NCBI GenBank assembly: GCA_964478425.1
Contig: CAYZIB010000006.1
Location: 9,953-73,952 of the forward strand
Direction: 5' to 3'
DNA from: CAYZIB01 sp964478425
GTDB taxonomy: Bacteria > Bacillota_I > Bacilli_A > Acholeplasmatales > WRBM01
DNA length: 64,000 nucleotides
This document shows, in pieces, positions 1 through 9,574 of the stretch; position 1 is the first letter of the stretch; each line of letters begins with the position of its first letter. Both the position numbers and the translations under genes were made by a program. The notes beneath the pieces were generated by a model, which saw only the letters and a program-made list of their open reading frames with translations, was not told the DNA's origin and did no database searches.

Positions 1-290
1 AGCGTGGAGTTTGTGTTCGTGTTACTACTATGACTCCTAAAAAACCGAATTCAGCTTTAAGAAAATATGCGAGAGTTCGTTTATCAAATGGTATTGAAGT
101 TACTGCTTATATTCCTGGAGAAGGACATTCACTACAAGAACATAGCGTTGTTTTAATTCGTGGTGGACGTGTTAAAGACTTACCAGGGGTTAGATATCAT
201 ATCATTCGTGGTACTATGGATACAACAGGTGTTGCAAACAGAAAACAAGCAAGATCTAAATATGGTGCTAAAAAACCAAAAAATAAATAA
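1..290 (+). CDS. rpsL: 30S ribosomal protein S12 (5'-truncated by the window edge)
   Basis: S12 is a decoding-centre protein of the 30S subunit. The reading frame is open from base 3, giving RGVCVRVTT before the first ATG at position 30, and continues with the invariant S12 block TPKKPNSALRK and the loop RVKDLPGVRYH. The internal ATG at 30 is therefore not the start; the N-terminal third lies outside the window. The protein ends in KKPKNK. It is followed 32 bases later by rpsG, as in the usual str operon rpsL-rpsG-fusA-tuf. Identification is near certain. Confidence 0.97.
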   Translation, partial: RGVCVRVTTMTPKKPNSALRKYARVRLSNGIEVTAYIPGEGHSLQEHSVVLIRGGRVKDLPGVRYHIIRGTMDTTGVANRKQARSKYGAKKPKNK

Positions 291-322
291 TAACTGTTTA
301 AATTAAGGAAGGAGGAGTAATC

Positions 323-793
323 GTGCCTAGAAAAGGACATATTGCTAAAAAAGACGTATTACCAGATCCAATATACCAATCAAAAGTTGTTACTAAAGCA
401 ATAAACGCTATTATGTTGGATGGTAAAAAAGGTGTTGCTCAACAAATTTTATACGGAGCATTTAATAGAATACAAGAACTTACAGGTAAAGAACCAATGG
501 AAGTTTTCAATCAAGCTCTTGAAAACATTACTCCATTATTAGAAGTTAGATCAAGAAGAATTGGTGGTCAAAACTATCAAGTTCCATGCGAAGTTAGACC
601 AGAAAGAAAACAAACATTAGCTTTAAGATGGTTAATTAATTATTCTAGATTAAGACATGAAAAAACAATGGAAGAAAAATTAGCCAAAGAAATAATCGAT
701 GCATCTAATGGAACAGGGGCATCAGTTAAAAAACGTGAAGATACTCATAGAATGGCTGAAGCAAATAAAGCTTTCGCACATTATCGTTTTTAA
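323..793 (+). CDS. rpsG: 30S ribosomal protein S7
   Basis: S7 nucleates assembly of the 30S head and contacts tRNA at the exit site. At 156 residues it has the usual length. It begins PRKGHIAKKDVLPDPIY and contains the conserved segment LEVRSRRIGGQNYQVP and the C-terminal DTHRMAEANKAFAHYRF. The start is GTG at 323, placed 6 bases after the strong Shine-Dalgarno ggaggag at 311-317; no ATG alternative is present. It lies between rpsL and fusA in the str operon. Confidence 0.98.
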   Translation: MPRKGHIAKKDVLPDPIYQSKVVTKAINAIMLDGKKGVAQQILYGAFNRIQELTGKEPMEVFNQALENITPLLEVRSRRIGGQNYQVPCEVRPERKQTLALRWLINYSRLRHEKTMEEKLAKEIIDASNGTGASVKKREDTHRMAEANKAFAHYRF

Positions 794-811
794 TTAGTAA
801 GGAGAAATAAT

Positions 812-2881
812 ATGCCAAGACTTATATCTTTAGACAAAACAAGAAATATTGGAATCATGGCTCATATCGATGCGGGAAAAACAACAACAACTGAAAGAAT
901 TTTATATCATACAAAAAAAATTCATAAAATTGGTGAAACGCATGATGGGTCAAGCCAAATGGACTGGATGGAACAAGAACAAGAAAGAGGAATTACAATA
1001 ACTTCTGCTGCAACAACAGCTTTTTGGAAAAATCATAAAATTAATATTATCGATACTCCTGGTCACGTTGACTTTACTGTAGAAGTACAAAGATCTTTAA
1101 GAGTATTAGATGGTGCAATTACAGTATTAGATGCACAAGCAGGTGTTGAACCTCAAACAGAAACTGTTTGGAGACAAGCCACTGAATATAAAGTTCCAAG
1201 AATAGTTTTCGTAAATAAAATGGATAAAACAGGTGCAAACTTTGAATATTCAATTGATACTATTCATAAAAGATTAGGAGCAAACGCTCATGCTATTCAA
1301 TTACCTATTGGTAGTGAAGATAGTTTTAAAGGAATGGTTGACTTAGTATTAAGAAAAGCTTATGTATTTGATGGTGGATCAGATGAAAATTATGAAGAAG
1401 TTGAAATTCCAGCAAATCTCCTTGATGAAGTAGAATTAAAAAGAAATGAATTAATCGAATCATTATGTGATTTTGATGATGAAATTGCAATGTCTTACCT
1501 TGAAGGTGAAGATGTTTCAGTTGAAAAAATTAAAGAAGTTATAAGAAAAGCAGTATTAAGTGGTGAATATTTCCCTGTATTATGCGGAACTGCATTTAAA
1601 AATAAAGGTGTAAAATTTGTACTTGACGCTGTTTTAGATTATTTACCATCACCATTAGATGTTAGACCTACGTATGGTACAGATGATGATAACAATCAAG
1701 TTTTAATCAAAGTTGGTGATGATGAACCATTTAGAGCATTAGCATTTAAAGTTATGACAGACCCATTTGTTGGTAAATTAACTTTCTTTAGAGTTTATTC
1801 TGGTACATTAACTGCTGGATCATATATTAAAAACTCTACTAAAGGTAAAAAAGAAAGAGTCGGAAGATTATTACAAATGCATGCTAACAATCGTGAAGAA
1901 ATAAAAGAAGTTTATTGTGGAGATATTTGTGCAGTAGTAGGTTTTAAAGAAACAACTACTGGAGATACTATTGTTGATGAAAAAGATAATATCGTTTTAG
2001 AACAAATGCATTTCCCAGAACCAGTTATTTCTGTTGCAATTGAACCAAAAACTAAAAATGACCAAGATAAAATGGCAACAGCATTAATTAAACTTGCTGA
2101 AGAAGATCCAACATTTAAAACTTATACTGATCAAGAAACAGGACAAACTATCATAGCTGGTATGGGTGAGTTACACTTAGATATCATTGTTGATAGATTA
2201 AAAAGAGAATTTAAAGTTGGTGCTAACATTGGTAATCCACAAGTTTCATATCGTGAAACAATTACTAAAGTTGGTGAAACTGAAGGTAAGTTTGTAAGAC
2301 AAAGTGGTGGACATGGTCAATATGGACATTGTTTAATTCGCTTTGAACCAAATACTGATAAAGGATTTGAATTTGTTGATGCTGTAGTTGGAGGAGTTGT
2401 TCCAAAAGAATATATTCCTGCAGTTAAAAAAGGATTAGAAGAATCATTAAATAATGGTGTATTAGCAGGATATCCAATTATTGATATTAAAGCTACATTA
2501 TATGATGGATCATACCATGAAGTTGACTCATCTGAAATGGCATTTAAAGTTGCTGCATCATTAGCATTAAAACAAATTAAAGAAAAATGTTCTCCTGTTT
2601 TATTAGAACCAATAATGGAAGTTGATGTATTAGTTCCACAAGAATATGTTGGAAATATTATTGGTGACTTAGTAAGAAGACGCGGTAAAATTGAAGGACA
2701 AGAACAAAAAGGAAATGCGATTTCAATAAGAGCTTCAGTACCACTTGCTGAAATGTTTGGATATGCAACATCACTTCGTTCTAATTCACAAGGTAGAGGA
2801 ACATCTACAATGCAATTTAGTAAATATGAAGTTTGTCCAAAAACTGTTGCTGAAGAAATAATGAAATCTCGTGGAAATTAA
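812..2881 (+). CDS. fusA: Elongation factor G
   Basis: EF-G is the GTPase that drives ribosomal translocation and, with RRF, recycling. The 689-residue protein shows the G1 loop AHIDAGKTTTTERI near residue 18, the switch II motif DTPGHVDF, the G4 motif NKMD and full-length domains II to V. It follows rpsG by 18 bases with ribosome-binding site aaggag. Length and motifs are normal; nothing suggests a mitochondrial-type or tetracycline-resistance paralogue. Confidence 0.98.
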   Translation: MPRLISLDKTRNIGIMAHIDAGKTTTTERILYHTKKIHKIGETHDGSSQMDWMEQEQERGITITSAATTAFWKNHKINIIDTPGHVDFTVEVQRSLRVLDGAITVLDAQAGVEPQTETVWRQATEYKVPRIVFVNKMDKTGANFEYSIDTIHKRLGANAHAIQLPIGSEDSFKGMVDLVLRKAYVFDGGSDENYEEVEIPANLLDEVELKRNELIESLCDFDDEIAMSYLEGEDVSVEKIKEVIRKAVLSGEYFPVLCGTAFKNKGVKFVLDAVLDYLPSPLDVRPTYGTDDDNNQVLIKVGDDEPFRALAFKVMTDPFVGKLTFFRVYSGTLTAGSYIKNSTKGKKERVGRLLQMHANNREEIKEVYCGDICAVVGFKETTTGDTIVDEKDNIVLEQMHFPEPVISVAIEPKTKNDQDKMATALIKLAEEDPTFKTYTDQETGQTIIAGMGELHLDIIVDRLKREFKVGANIGNPQVSYRETITKVGETEGKFVRQSGGHGQYGHCLIRFEPNTDKGFEFVDAVVGGVVPKEYIPAVKKGLEESLNNGVLAGYPIIDIKATLYDGSYHEVDSSEMAFKVAASLALKQIKEKCSPVLLEPIMEVDVLVPQEYVGNIIGDLVRRRGKIEGQEQKGNAISIRASVPLAEMFGYATSLRSNSQGRGTSTMQFSKYEVCPKTVAEEIMKSRGN

Positions 2882-2970
2882 AATAATGCATTAATTAATA
2901 CTTGCATTATTATATAAAATGAAGTAAAATAAATATAAATTAGAATTGGAAAAATATTGGAGGAAAAAAA

Positions 2971-4155
2971 ATGGCAAAACAAAAATTTGAACGTACTAAA
3001 CCACATGTTAATATTGGTACAATCGGTCACGTTGACCATGGAAAAACTACTTTAACTGCTGCTATTACTCTTCATTTATCAAAACAAGGTAAAGCACAAG
3101 CTAAAGACTATGCTTCTATTGATAGTGCACCAGAAGAAAAAGAAAGAGGAATTACTATCAATACAGCCCATGTTGAATATGAAACAGATACTCGTCACTA
3201 TGCCCATGTAGACTGCCCTGGTCATGCTGACTATGTTAAAAATATGATTACAGGTGCTGCACAAATGGATGGTGGTATCTTAGTTGTTGCTGCAACAGAT
3301 GGACCAATGCCTCAAACTCGTGAACATATCTTATTATCTCAACAAGTTGGTGTTCCAAAAATTGTTGTATTCTTAAATAAATGTGATATGGTTGACGATG
3401 ATGAATTAGTTGACTTAGTAGAAATGGAAGTTAGAGAATTATTATCTGAATATGGATTCGATGGTGATAATACTCCTATTATCCGTGGATCAGCTTTACA
3501 AGCTTTAAATGGAGATCCTAAATGGGAAGCTAAAATTGATGAATTAATGGAAGCTGTTGATACTTATATCGATACTCCATCTAGAGATGTTGATAAACCA
3601 TTCTTAATGCCTGTTGAAGATGTTTTCACAATTACAGGACGTGGAACAGTTGCTACAGGACGTGTTGAACGTGGACAATTAAGAGTTGGTGACCAAGTAG
3701 AAGTAGTTGGTATTAAAGAAACTCAATCAACTGTTGTTACAGGTGTTGAAATGTTCCGTAAATTATTAGATTATGCAGAAGCAGGAGATAATATCGGTGC
3801 ATTATTAAGAGGTATTGCTAGAGAAAACATCCAAAGAGGACAAGTTTTAGCAAAACCAAAATCAATTCATCCTCATCACAAATTTACTGCACAAGTATAT
3901 GTATTAAGTAAAGATGAAGGTGGACGTCATACACCATTCTTCTCAAATTATCGTCCACAATTCTATTTCAGAACTACTGACGTTACAGGTATTATTACAT
4001 TACCTGAAGGTACTGAAATGGTTATGCCTGGTGATAATACAGAAATGACTGTTGAATTAATTCACCCAATTGCTGTTGACCAAGGAACTAAATTCTCTAT
4101 CCGTGAAGGTGGAAGAACAGTTGGTGCTGGTTCAGTAGTTACAATTATTGAATAA
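2971..4155 (+). CDS. tuf: Elongation factor Tu
   Basis: EF-Tu delivers aminoacyl-tRNA to the ribosome as a GTP complex. The 394-residue protein has the P-loop GHVDHGKTTL, the effector region ERGITINTAHVEYET, DCPGHADY and NKCD, and complete domains 2 and 3. A ggagg Shine-Dalgarno at about 2959-2963 precedes the ATG. The 90-base gap after fusA holds an imperfect hairpin (aataatgca / tgcattatt) but no clear U-run, so both co-transcription and a separate promoter are possible. An intrinsic terminator follows. Confidence 0.98.
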   Translation: MAKQKFERTKPHVNIGTIGHVDHGKTTLTAAITLHLSKQGKAQAKDYASIDSAPEEKERGITINTAHVEYETDTRHYAHVDCPGHADYVKNMITGAAQMDGGILVVAATDGPMPQTREHILLSQQVGVPKIVVFLNKCDMVDDDELVDLVEMEVRELLSEYGFDGDNTPIIRGSALQALNGDPKWEAKIDELMEAVDTYIDTPSRDVDKPFLMPVEDVFTITGRGTVATGRVERGQLRVGDQVEVVGIKETQSTVVTGVEMFRKLLDYAEAGDNIGALLRGIARENIQRGQVLAKPKSIHPHHKFTAQVYVLSKDEGGRHTPFFSNYRPQFYFRTTDVTGIITLPEGTEMVMPGDNTEMTVELIHPIAVDQGTKFSIREGGRTVGAGSVVTIIE

Positions 4156-4173
4156 TTTAATAAATTGTAAGAT

Positions 4174-4208
4174 AAATGTAGACATAAAAAAGTGTCTACA
4201 TTTTTTTA
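4174..4208 (+). terminator. Intrinsic terminator of the str operon
   Basis: The arms aaatgtagaca (4174-4184) and tgtctacattt (4193-4203) are perfectly complementary and are followed by a run of T. It lies 19 bases after the tuf stop codon. Confidence 0.9.
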
Positions 4209-4253
4209 TAATAATATAATGTAGCTGATTATAGAAAAGTTTGATAAAAATTT

Positions 4254-4296
4254 AAAACCCCAATTGAGTATAGAACTTAACTGGGGTTTAATTAAT
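4254..4296. terminator. Long hairpin, probable terminator of the minus-strand gene
   Basis: Arms around ccccaattgagt (4258-4269) and acttaactgggg (4275-4286) form a stem of about 12 base pairs with one A-C mismatch and one G-T wobble. U-rich tracts lie on both sides, so it could work in either direction. It is 64 bases past the stop of the minus-strand gene at 4360-5118, which is the simplest explanation. Confidence 0.55.
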
Positions 4297-4359
4297 TTTT
4301 TAGTGTCTGCTTTTTATTGATAATTTTATTTTATAATTTACTTTTTTTTATATAATTGT

Positions 4360-5118
4360 TTACTCATTCATATCTAAATGAATAATAGTTTCATAATCTA
4401 ATTTTTTTAAATCAATTTTAACAGTTTCATAATTAATATTTTTTATTTCCATATCAGGCCATATAGAACGATTACATGTTTTATTTTCATCCCATATTTC
4501 ATTGTTTAATTTAGCATTTTTAATTTTTAAATTTCTCATATATAAATTATGATTTGTGTTTTTTAAAACAATTAATGTCCAATCTTCTAAACCAAACTTA
4601 ATATCTTCTGGAAAATCTAATGCATAATTTTGTAAATATGAAGTATTTATTCCTGATTTTTTTGATCCTTTTGTTTTGAATGTTTTATGATCTAACAATT
4701 TTAACGTGTTTAAATCAAATACACTAATAGTAGCTTCATCATCATTATTAGAAGAATCTAAAACTAAGCGATAGTTGCCATTTCCTTTTAAATTTATATT
4801 TGATTCATACCAAAAATCTTGTCCTACAAATGTATCAAAAACATTATAAAAAATATGCCATGTTCCATCTTGTCCGCAAACAAGACCTGCATCACAACAA
4901 TTTATCCATTCGTTATTTTCGTTATGAATATCAATCCCTAAAAATGCGTATGCATTAATATGCATATTATTATCTTTTCTTTTAGTACTTAATTTTACTT
5001 CATCGAAATATACATCATATTGAGCCTTATTATAACCTATTTTAGAATATACAACATATGCTGGTCCATCACAATCACTCATTTTACCATAATTTTTAAA
5101 ATTTATATTTGTTATCAT
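4360..5118 (-). CDS. Protein of unknown function, 252 residues
   Basis: I do not recognise this protein. It has no signal peptide, membrane segment or nucleotide-binding motif. It is rich in Asn, Asp and aromatic residues and reads like a beta-sandwich or lectin-like fold, with repeated strand patterns such as DGTWHIFYNVFDT and NYRLVLDSS, but that is an impression from composition only. The start at 5118 is supported by the ribosome-binding site aaggag eight bases upstream. It lies opposite to its neighbours between the tuf terminator and the cold-shock gene, which suggests a later insertion into an otherwise conserved region. Confidence 0.75.
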   Translation of the reverse strand: MITNINFKNYGKMSDCDGPAYVVYSKIGYNKAQYDVYFDEVKLSTKRKDNNMHINAYAFLGIDIHNENNEWINCCDAGLVCGQDGTWHIFYNVFDTFVGQDFWYESNINLKGNGNYRLVLDSSNNDDEATISVFDLNTLKLLDHKTFKTKGSKKSGINTSYLQNYALDFPEDIKFGLEDWTLIVLKNTNHNLYMRNLKIKNAKLNNEIWDENKTCNRSIWPDMEIKNINYETVKIDLKKLDYETIIHLDMNE

Positions 5119-5176
5119 AAAATTCTCCTTTTTTTAATTTTATTATATCATACAAATTAATAATTTGAATATATTA

Positions 5177-5205
5177 TTGACTATTTTTTTTTATTATGCT
5201 ATACT
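5177..5205 (+). promoter_or_regulatory. Sigma-A promoter of the cold-shock gene
   Basis: TTGACT (5177-5182), a 17-base spacer, and TATACT (5200-5205) make a near-consensus vegetative promoter. The predicted transcript start near 5212 gives a leader of about 60 bases before the csp start codon. Confidence 0.8.
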
Positions 5206-5274
5206 AATAAGGTAAAAATTTATATTTCTATAATTTTTATTTGTGTTTTTTGTTGTATTATAAGGAGGGAAATT

Positions 5275-5481
5275 ATGACAGGAACAGTTAAATGGTTTAA
5301 CGCTGAAAAAGGATTTGGTTTTATCGTTAGTGATAATGGTGGAGCAGATATTTTTGTTCATTTCTCAGCTATAAAAGTTGATGGATATAAAACTTTAACA
5401 GAAGGACAAAAAGTTGAATTCGAATTAATAACTGATGAAAAAAGTGGTAAGGTAAGAGCAGGAGAAGTTCACATCTTATAA
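5275..5481 (+). CDS. Cold-shock protein, CspA family
   Basis: This 68-residue protein is a single OB-fold nucleic-acid chaperone. It has both RNA-binding motifs, KGFGFI and DIFVHFSAI, and the start MTGTVKWFNAEKG typical of the family. The Shine-Dalgarno aaggaggg lies just upstream of the ATG. It is monocistronic, between its own promoter and a terminator at 5496-5523. Such proteins melt RNA secondary structure and often act as general RNA chaperones at all temperatures. Confidence 0.95.
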   Translation: MTGTVKWFNAEKGFGFIVSDNGGADIFVHFSAIKVDGYKTLTEGQKVEFELITDEKSGKVRAGEVHIL

Positions 5482-5495
5482 GAAAATTAAAAATG

Positions 5496-5523
5496 AAAAT
5501 CTGTTTAATTACAGATTTTTTTA
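5496..5523 (+). terminator. Intrinsic terminator after csp
   Basis: aaaatctgt (5496-5504) pairs with acagatttt (5511-5519) around a six-base loop, followed by a T run. Confidence 0.85.
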
Positions 5524-5593
5524 TTAAATTTACATATTATATTCATTTTATTATTAAATTATTATGATATAATATTTTAAAGGAGTAATATAT

Positions 5594-6355
5594 ATGATTA
5601 TTGATACACATTGTCATTTAAATGATGAAATATTTAATTCTGATTTAAATGAATGTATAAATAGAGCTAAGGAAAATGGCATAGATAAAATGATTCTAGT
5701 TGGTTTTGATTATAAAACTAATTTAGAAGCTTTAAACTTATCTAGTAAATATAATTGTTTTTATCCTGCAATTGGTATTCATCCTTCGTGTGTTTTAGAA
5801 AATGATTTAAGTTATTTAAATTTTATTATTGAAAATAAAGATAAAATATATGCAGTTGGTGAAATTGGTCTTGATTTTCATTACGGAAAAGAAAATATGG
5901 AAGAACAAATTTTATTTTTTAAAAAACAATTAGATATTGCGTGTTTTTTAAATAAACCTGTAATAATTCATTGTAGAGATGCATATCAAATGACATATGA
6001 TATTTTAAAAGAATATCAAGGAAAACTTAAAGGTGTAATGCACTGTTATAGTGGATCATATGAAATGATGAAAGAATTTATTAAACTTGGATTTTTAATT
6101 GGTATTGGTGGAGTAGTTACATTTAAAAATGCATTGGAAATTAAAAAATGTGTTTTAAATATTCCTCTTAGATATTTGGTTTTAGAAACTGATTGTCCCT
6201 ATTTAGCACCTGTACCTTTTAGAGGAAAAAGGAATGAACCTGCATATTTAAAATATATTATTGATGAAATTGCAAGTATTAAAAATATTTTGGCTTCCGA
6301 TATAATTGATATTACCACAAAAAATGCGTTAAAGTTATTTAATATTATAGATTGA
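5594..6355 (+). CDS. tatD: TatD-family metal-dependent hydrolase
   Basis: TatD proteins are TIM-barrel metallohydrolases with DNase activity, found in almost all bacteria. The 253-residue protein has the N-terminal metal site IDTHCHL, the Glu-bearing strand VGEIGLDFHY, the IIHCRD motif, the MHCYSG motif and the final acidic strand LETDCPYLAP. Length is typical. It ends with TGA, which is direct evidence that TGA is a stop here, and the lipoprotein protease gene starts 13 bases downstream, so the two are probably co-transcribed. Confidence 0.93.
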   Translation: MIIDTHCHLNDEIFNSDLNECINRAKENGIDKMILVGFDYKTNLEALNLSSKYNCFYPAIGIHPSCVLENDLSYLNFIIENKDKIYAVGEIGLDFHYGKENMEEQILFFKKQLDIACFLNKPVIIHCRDAYQMTYDILKEYQGKLKGVMHCYSGSYEMMKEFIKLGFLIGIGGVVTFKNALEIKKCVLNIPLRYLVLETDCPYLAPVPFRGKRNEPAYLKYIIDEIASIKNILASDIIDITTKNALKLFNIID

Positions 6356-6368
6356 AAGGATGTTTTAT

Positions 6369-7409
6369 ATGAAAAAGAAAATTTGTTTTATAGTATTTTT
6401 ATTTTGTTTGTTTTTTTTAGTATCGTGTATGCAACCAACAGATACTGTAATAACTAATATATATGATTTAGAATCAAGTATAACAGAAACAATTGAAAAA
6501 GTTTCTGAAAGTTGCATTGCTGTAATAAGTAAAGATCCATCTGGGGAAACTTTAGGTACAGGTTCTGGTGTAATTTATAAAAAAGAAGATAATCTATATT
6601 ATGTGGTAACAAATAATCATGTTGTATCTAGTGGTGTTTCATTTAGTGTTTATGTTGAACAATTAATATTTAAAACAGAATATGACGCAACATTAATTGG
6701 AACAGATGAAGATAATGATTTAGCTATTTTGACATTTACATCATCAACTGAATTTAGTGTTTCAGAGTTATCTAATGTTGATGTGTTAAAAAAAGGACAA
6801 TTTGTAATTGCTATAGGTACGCCTTTAGACTTAGCATTTTATAATACTGCAACATTTGGAATTATTTCTAATTTTAGTTTACAATATATCCAACATGATG
6901 CAGCAATTAATCCTGGAAATAGTGGAGGAGCATTATTTAATCAACAAGGTAGACTTATTGGAATTAATGTTGCTAAAAGAGCAACTGTTACAACTTCAAC
7001 CGGAGAAATTGCAGTTGAAGGAATTGGATTTGCGATTCCAATTTCAACAGTAATTTCATCAGTTAGTAAAATGGAAGAAAATAAAACAGTTATTAAAAGA
7101 CCTGTTTTAGGAGTTACTGTTACATCTTTTGGTGGTTATAGATTAAATTATGGTAGTTTAGATGATTTTGATGATTCTTTTATACCTGATGATTTAGAAG
7201 AAGGAATAATAGTAGTTAGCGTTACAAAAGATTCTGTTTTAGATAAAGCAGGTGTTATTGAAAAAGATATTATATTAAAATTAAATGGTGTTTATGTAAG
7301 TACTAGCGATTTAATGAAAGAAGAACTATGGAAATATAATATTGGTGATGAAATAACGATAACTATTTTGAGAAATAAAATTGAATATACATTGAATGTA
7401 ACATTATAA
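6369..7409 (+). CDS. HtrA/DegP-like serine protease, lipoprotein-anchored, with PDZ domain
   Basis: This is a surface protein-quality-control protease. The start is the ATG at 6369, nine bases after the ribosome-binding site gaaagga; an in-frame ATG at 6360 overlaps that site and is unlikely. The first 20 residues are a lipoprotein signal ending in the lipobox LVSC, so the protein is predicted to be lipid-anchored outside the membrane. The catalytic triad is visible as TNNHVV (His), DNDLAIL (Asp) and NPGNSGGAL (Ser). A C-terminal PDZ domain covers roughly the last 100 residues. HtrA proteins are more often anchored by a transmembrane helix in Bacilli, so the lipobox is a small variation. Confidence 0.9.
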   Translation: MKKKICFIVFLFCLFFLVSCMQPTDTVITNIYDLESSITETIEKVSESCIAVISKDPSGETLGTGSGVIYKKEDNLYYVVTNNHVVSSGVSFSVYVEQLIFKTEYDATLIGTDEDNDLAILTFTSSTEFSVSELSNVDVLKKGQFVIAIGTPLDLAFYNTATFGIISNFSLQYIQHDAAINPGNSGGALFNQQGRLIGINVAKRATVTTSTGEIAVEGIGFAIPISTVISSVSKMEENKTVIKRPVLGVTVTSFGGYRLNYGSLDDFDDSFIPDDLEEGIIVVSVTKDSVLDKAGVIEKDIILKLNGVYVSTSDLMKEELWKYNIGDEITITILRNKIEYTLNVTL

Positions 7410-7435
7410 AAGCTCAATATTTGAGCTTTTTTTAT
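7408..7435. terminator. Bidirectional terminator between the HtrA-like gene and the PBP gene
   Basis: aaagctcaa (7408-7416) pairs with ttgagcttt (7421-7429), with T-rich sequence on the plus-strand side. The two flanking genes converge here. Confidence 0.85.
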
Positions 7436-9273
7436 TAGTAATAAAGTAAATTATCAGATATATAAATATCTTTATAGTAATTATCATATATTAATATTTT
7501 TTCTTTAATTAATCCTTTTGGAGTATCATATTTTATATCAGATAAGTTTTTTTGATAATAATTCATAAGCCTTGCCCAGATAGATTTTGAATTAAATAGA
7601 TCTTCGTTAGTTTTTAAAGGTTTGTTATCATCATAACCTGTCCATACTCCAATTGTTAAATTTTTATTGTATCCAATAAAATATGAGTCAAAATCAGTTA
7701 ATCCACTTTTCCCATAATATGTTTTATTATCAAGTAAATTATTAATATTAGATGCAGTACTATATTTTATATTTTCATCAAAAGTATTTTTTAATAAATC
7801 TGTTATAATAAAACTTGTTTTTTTGGAAAAAAATTGGTGTTCTGATTTTTTTTCTTTGTAAATTTGTTCATTATTTAAGTATATTTTATTAATAAAACTA
7901 ATATTGTTAATTAATCCTTCGCTAGCAAATATATTATAACTTTTTACTAAGTTCAATAATGTGGTTTCAGAAATTCCTAATGCAAGTAAGGGAGTTTTAT
8001 TTTGATTACTTGAAAAATTTAAATTTGTAAGCAAGTTATAAAAATTATTTATTCCTAAATATAAAAGCATTTTAACAGCATAGATATTATCACTTACAGA
8101 TAATGCATATGCCATATTTATTTTATCGTGATAAATATTATTAAAATTATGTATTTCATATTCTTTATTTTGATATGTAAAATTAAGTAATTTTGATGTG
8201 AAGGTATTTTTGATAGTTATGTTGTTTTCTAATGCTAAATAATATAAAAAAGGTTTTACTGTTGATCCTATTTGTCTTTTGCTTTTTATACTTCTATTTA
8301 AATAATCTTCGCCACCTTGCATTGCAATTACTTTATATGTATAAGGCATAATACAGATTATAGAAGTATTAGCCGATGTATTTTTGATTTTAATTTCGTT
8401 TAATAATTGGTTTTGAAGTAATGTATCAACATTAGTAAAAACATCAAAATTATAGTTGATTAATTTTTTTTCTTTAATAATATTTTTTATTTTGTCAACA
8501 ACATAATTATTATAATGATTTATTGTTTTTTTGTTATTGTTTATTTTTAATTTGTTTTTTATATCTGTCTTTTCTATTTTATTTAAAACATTAAGATCAA
8601 TTAATTTATTTTTATATAAATAATTTGCAGTTGTATTTTTTTTGATATTTGAATTTTCGATATTTTTGATTGGATCATATTTTGAGGGATTATTAATTAA
8701 ATTAATTAAAATTATTGATTCTGTTTCATCTAAGTATATTGGGTCTTTAGAAAAATAAAAATTAGCAGCATTTTTTATTCCGTATTGTCCATTTCCAAAA
8801 TATATGATATTTAAATAACTTTCTAAAATTTCTTGTTTGCTGTATTTTTTTTCAAATTTAATACTTATTAATAATTCTTTTATTTTTCTTATTAAAGTTT
8901 TTTTATTTTGGAAAAAAAGATTTTTTACCAATTGTTGAGTAATCGTAGATGCTCCTTCTATAATTTTTTTATGTGAAATATTATTAAAAATAGCTTTAAA
9001 TATTCTTAATGTTTCAAAACCATTATGATTATAAAAATCATTATCTTCAATTTTTAATAAGGATGATAAAAAAATATTAGAAATATTATCTAAATTAATC
9101 CAATCAATATTTGAATTATTATAATAAGTTTCAATTAAATTATCATTAATATCGTATAAATAAATTTTTTTTATATCTTTTAAATTTTTTGGATAATCAA
9201 TTGGAGTATAAAATAAGCTTACAAATAAAAAGATATTTAGGACAACAAGTATTTTAATAATTTTCTTTTTCAT
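7435..9273 (-). CDS. Class A penicillin-binding protein (glycosyltransferase plus transpeptidase)
   Basis: The enzyme polymerises lipid II and cross-links peptidoglycan. After an N-terminal membrane anchor (about residues 5-22), the GT51 domain shows EDNDFYNHNG with the catalytic Glu, and EGASTITQQLVKNL. The transpeptidase domain has SxxK as GSTVKP, SxN as SVSDN and the KTG-like motif GKSGLTDFDSYF. At 612 residues it is compact for a PBP1a-type protein. I start it at the ATG at 9273, preceded by ggtga; TTG and GTG codons at 9285 and 9282 are in frame but overlap that site. It is clear evidence that the organism makes a cell wall. Confidence 0.93.
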   Translation of the reverse strand: MKKKIIKILVVLNIFLFVSLFYTPIDYPKNLKDIKKIYLYDINDNLIETYYNNSNIDWINLDNISNIFLSSLLKIEDNDFYNHNGFETLRIFKAIFNNISHKKIIEGASTITQQLVKNLFFQNKKTLIRKIKELLISIKFEKKYSKQEILESYLNIIYFGNGQYGIKNAANFYFSKDPIYLDETESIILINLINNPSKYDPIKNIENSNIKKNTTANYLYKNKLIDLNVLNKIEKTDIKNKLKINNNKKTINHYNNYVVDKIKNIIKEKKLINYNFDVFTNVDTLLQNQLLNEIKIKNTSANTSIICIMPYTYKVIAMQGGEDYLNRSIKSKRQIGSTVKPFLYYLALENNITIKNTFTSKLLNFTYQNKEYEIHNFNNIYHDKINMAYALSVSDNIYAVKMLLYLGINNFYNLLTNLNFSSNQNKTPLLALGISETTLLNLVKSYNIFASEGLINNISFINKIYLNNEQIYKEKKSEHQFFSKKTSFIITDLLKNTFDENIKYSTASNINNLLDNKTYYGKSGLTDFDSYFIGYNKNLTIGVWTGYDDNKPLKTNEDLFNSKSIWARLMNYYQKNLSDIKYDTPKGLIKEKILIYDNYYKDIYISDNLLYY

Positions 9274-9382
9274 TATTTTCACCAAATTATATTTTTTACT
9301 GATATATACAAAATATGTAATTTAATGAATCATACTTTTTATAACTGTTGAACGATAATTAATCTATAAATAATTGTTGTTA

Positions 9383-9487
9383 TTATTGAATGATTTTCAT
9401 ATTTTTAATTGTTTTGCTGTAAATACAATAACCTATAATAAACAAAATAATTAAATATAATATGATTTTTAAAATATTTTCACTCAT
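9383..9487 (-). CDS. Possible small membrane peptide, 34 residues
   Basis: An ATG at 9487 is preceded at eight bases by aaaaaaggt and opens a 34-residue frame ending at 9383. It begins MSENILKIILYLIILF and is a single strongly hydrophobic helix with a Lys-rich end. It lies 110 bases upstream of the PBP gene on the same strand, so it could be the first gene of that unit. I do not recognise it. Small-membrane-protein or toxin-like peptides look like this, but hydrophobic short frames are also common by chance in AT-rich DNA. Confidence 0.4.
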   Translation of the reverse strand: MSENILKIILYLIILFIIGYCIYSKTIKNMKIIQ

Positions 9488-9574
9488 AAATTTTTACCTT
9501 TTTTTATTAAAATACTTGATTTTTTTAACTTTTTAGCATATATTAATACTAATCAAAGAAAATATTATTTCTTT

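Noticed and set aside
2882..2920. Terminator between fusA and tuf
   Set aside because: A hairpin (aataatgca / tgcattatt) is present, but there is no T run after it; at most an attenuator or processing site.
3079..3264. Opposite-strand frame inside tuf and similar frames in other genes
   Set aside because: These frames lie within conserved genes, have no ribosome-binding sites and show no family pattern.
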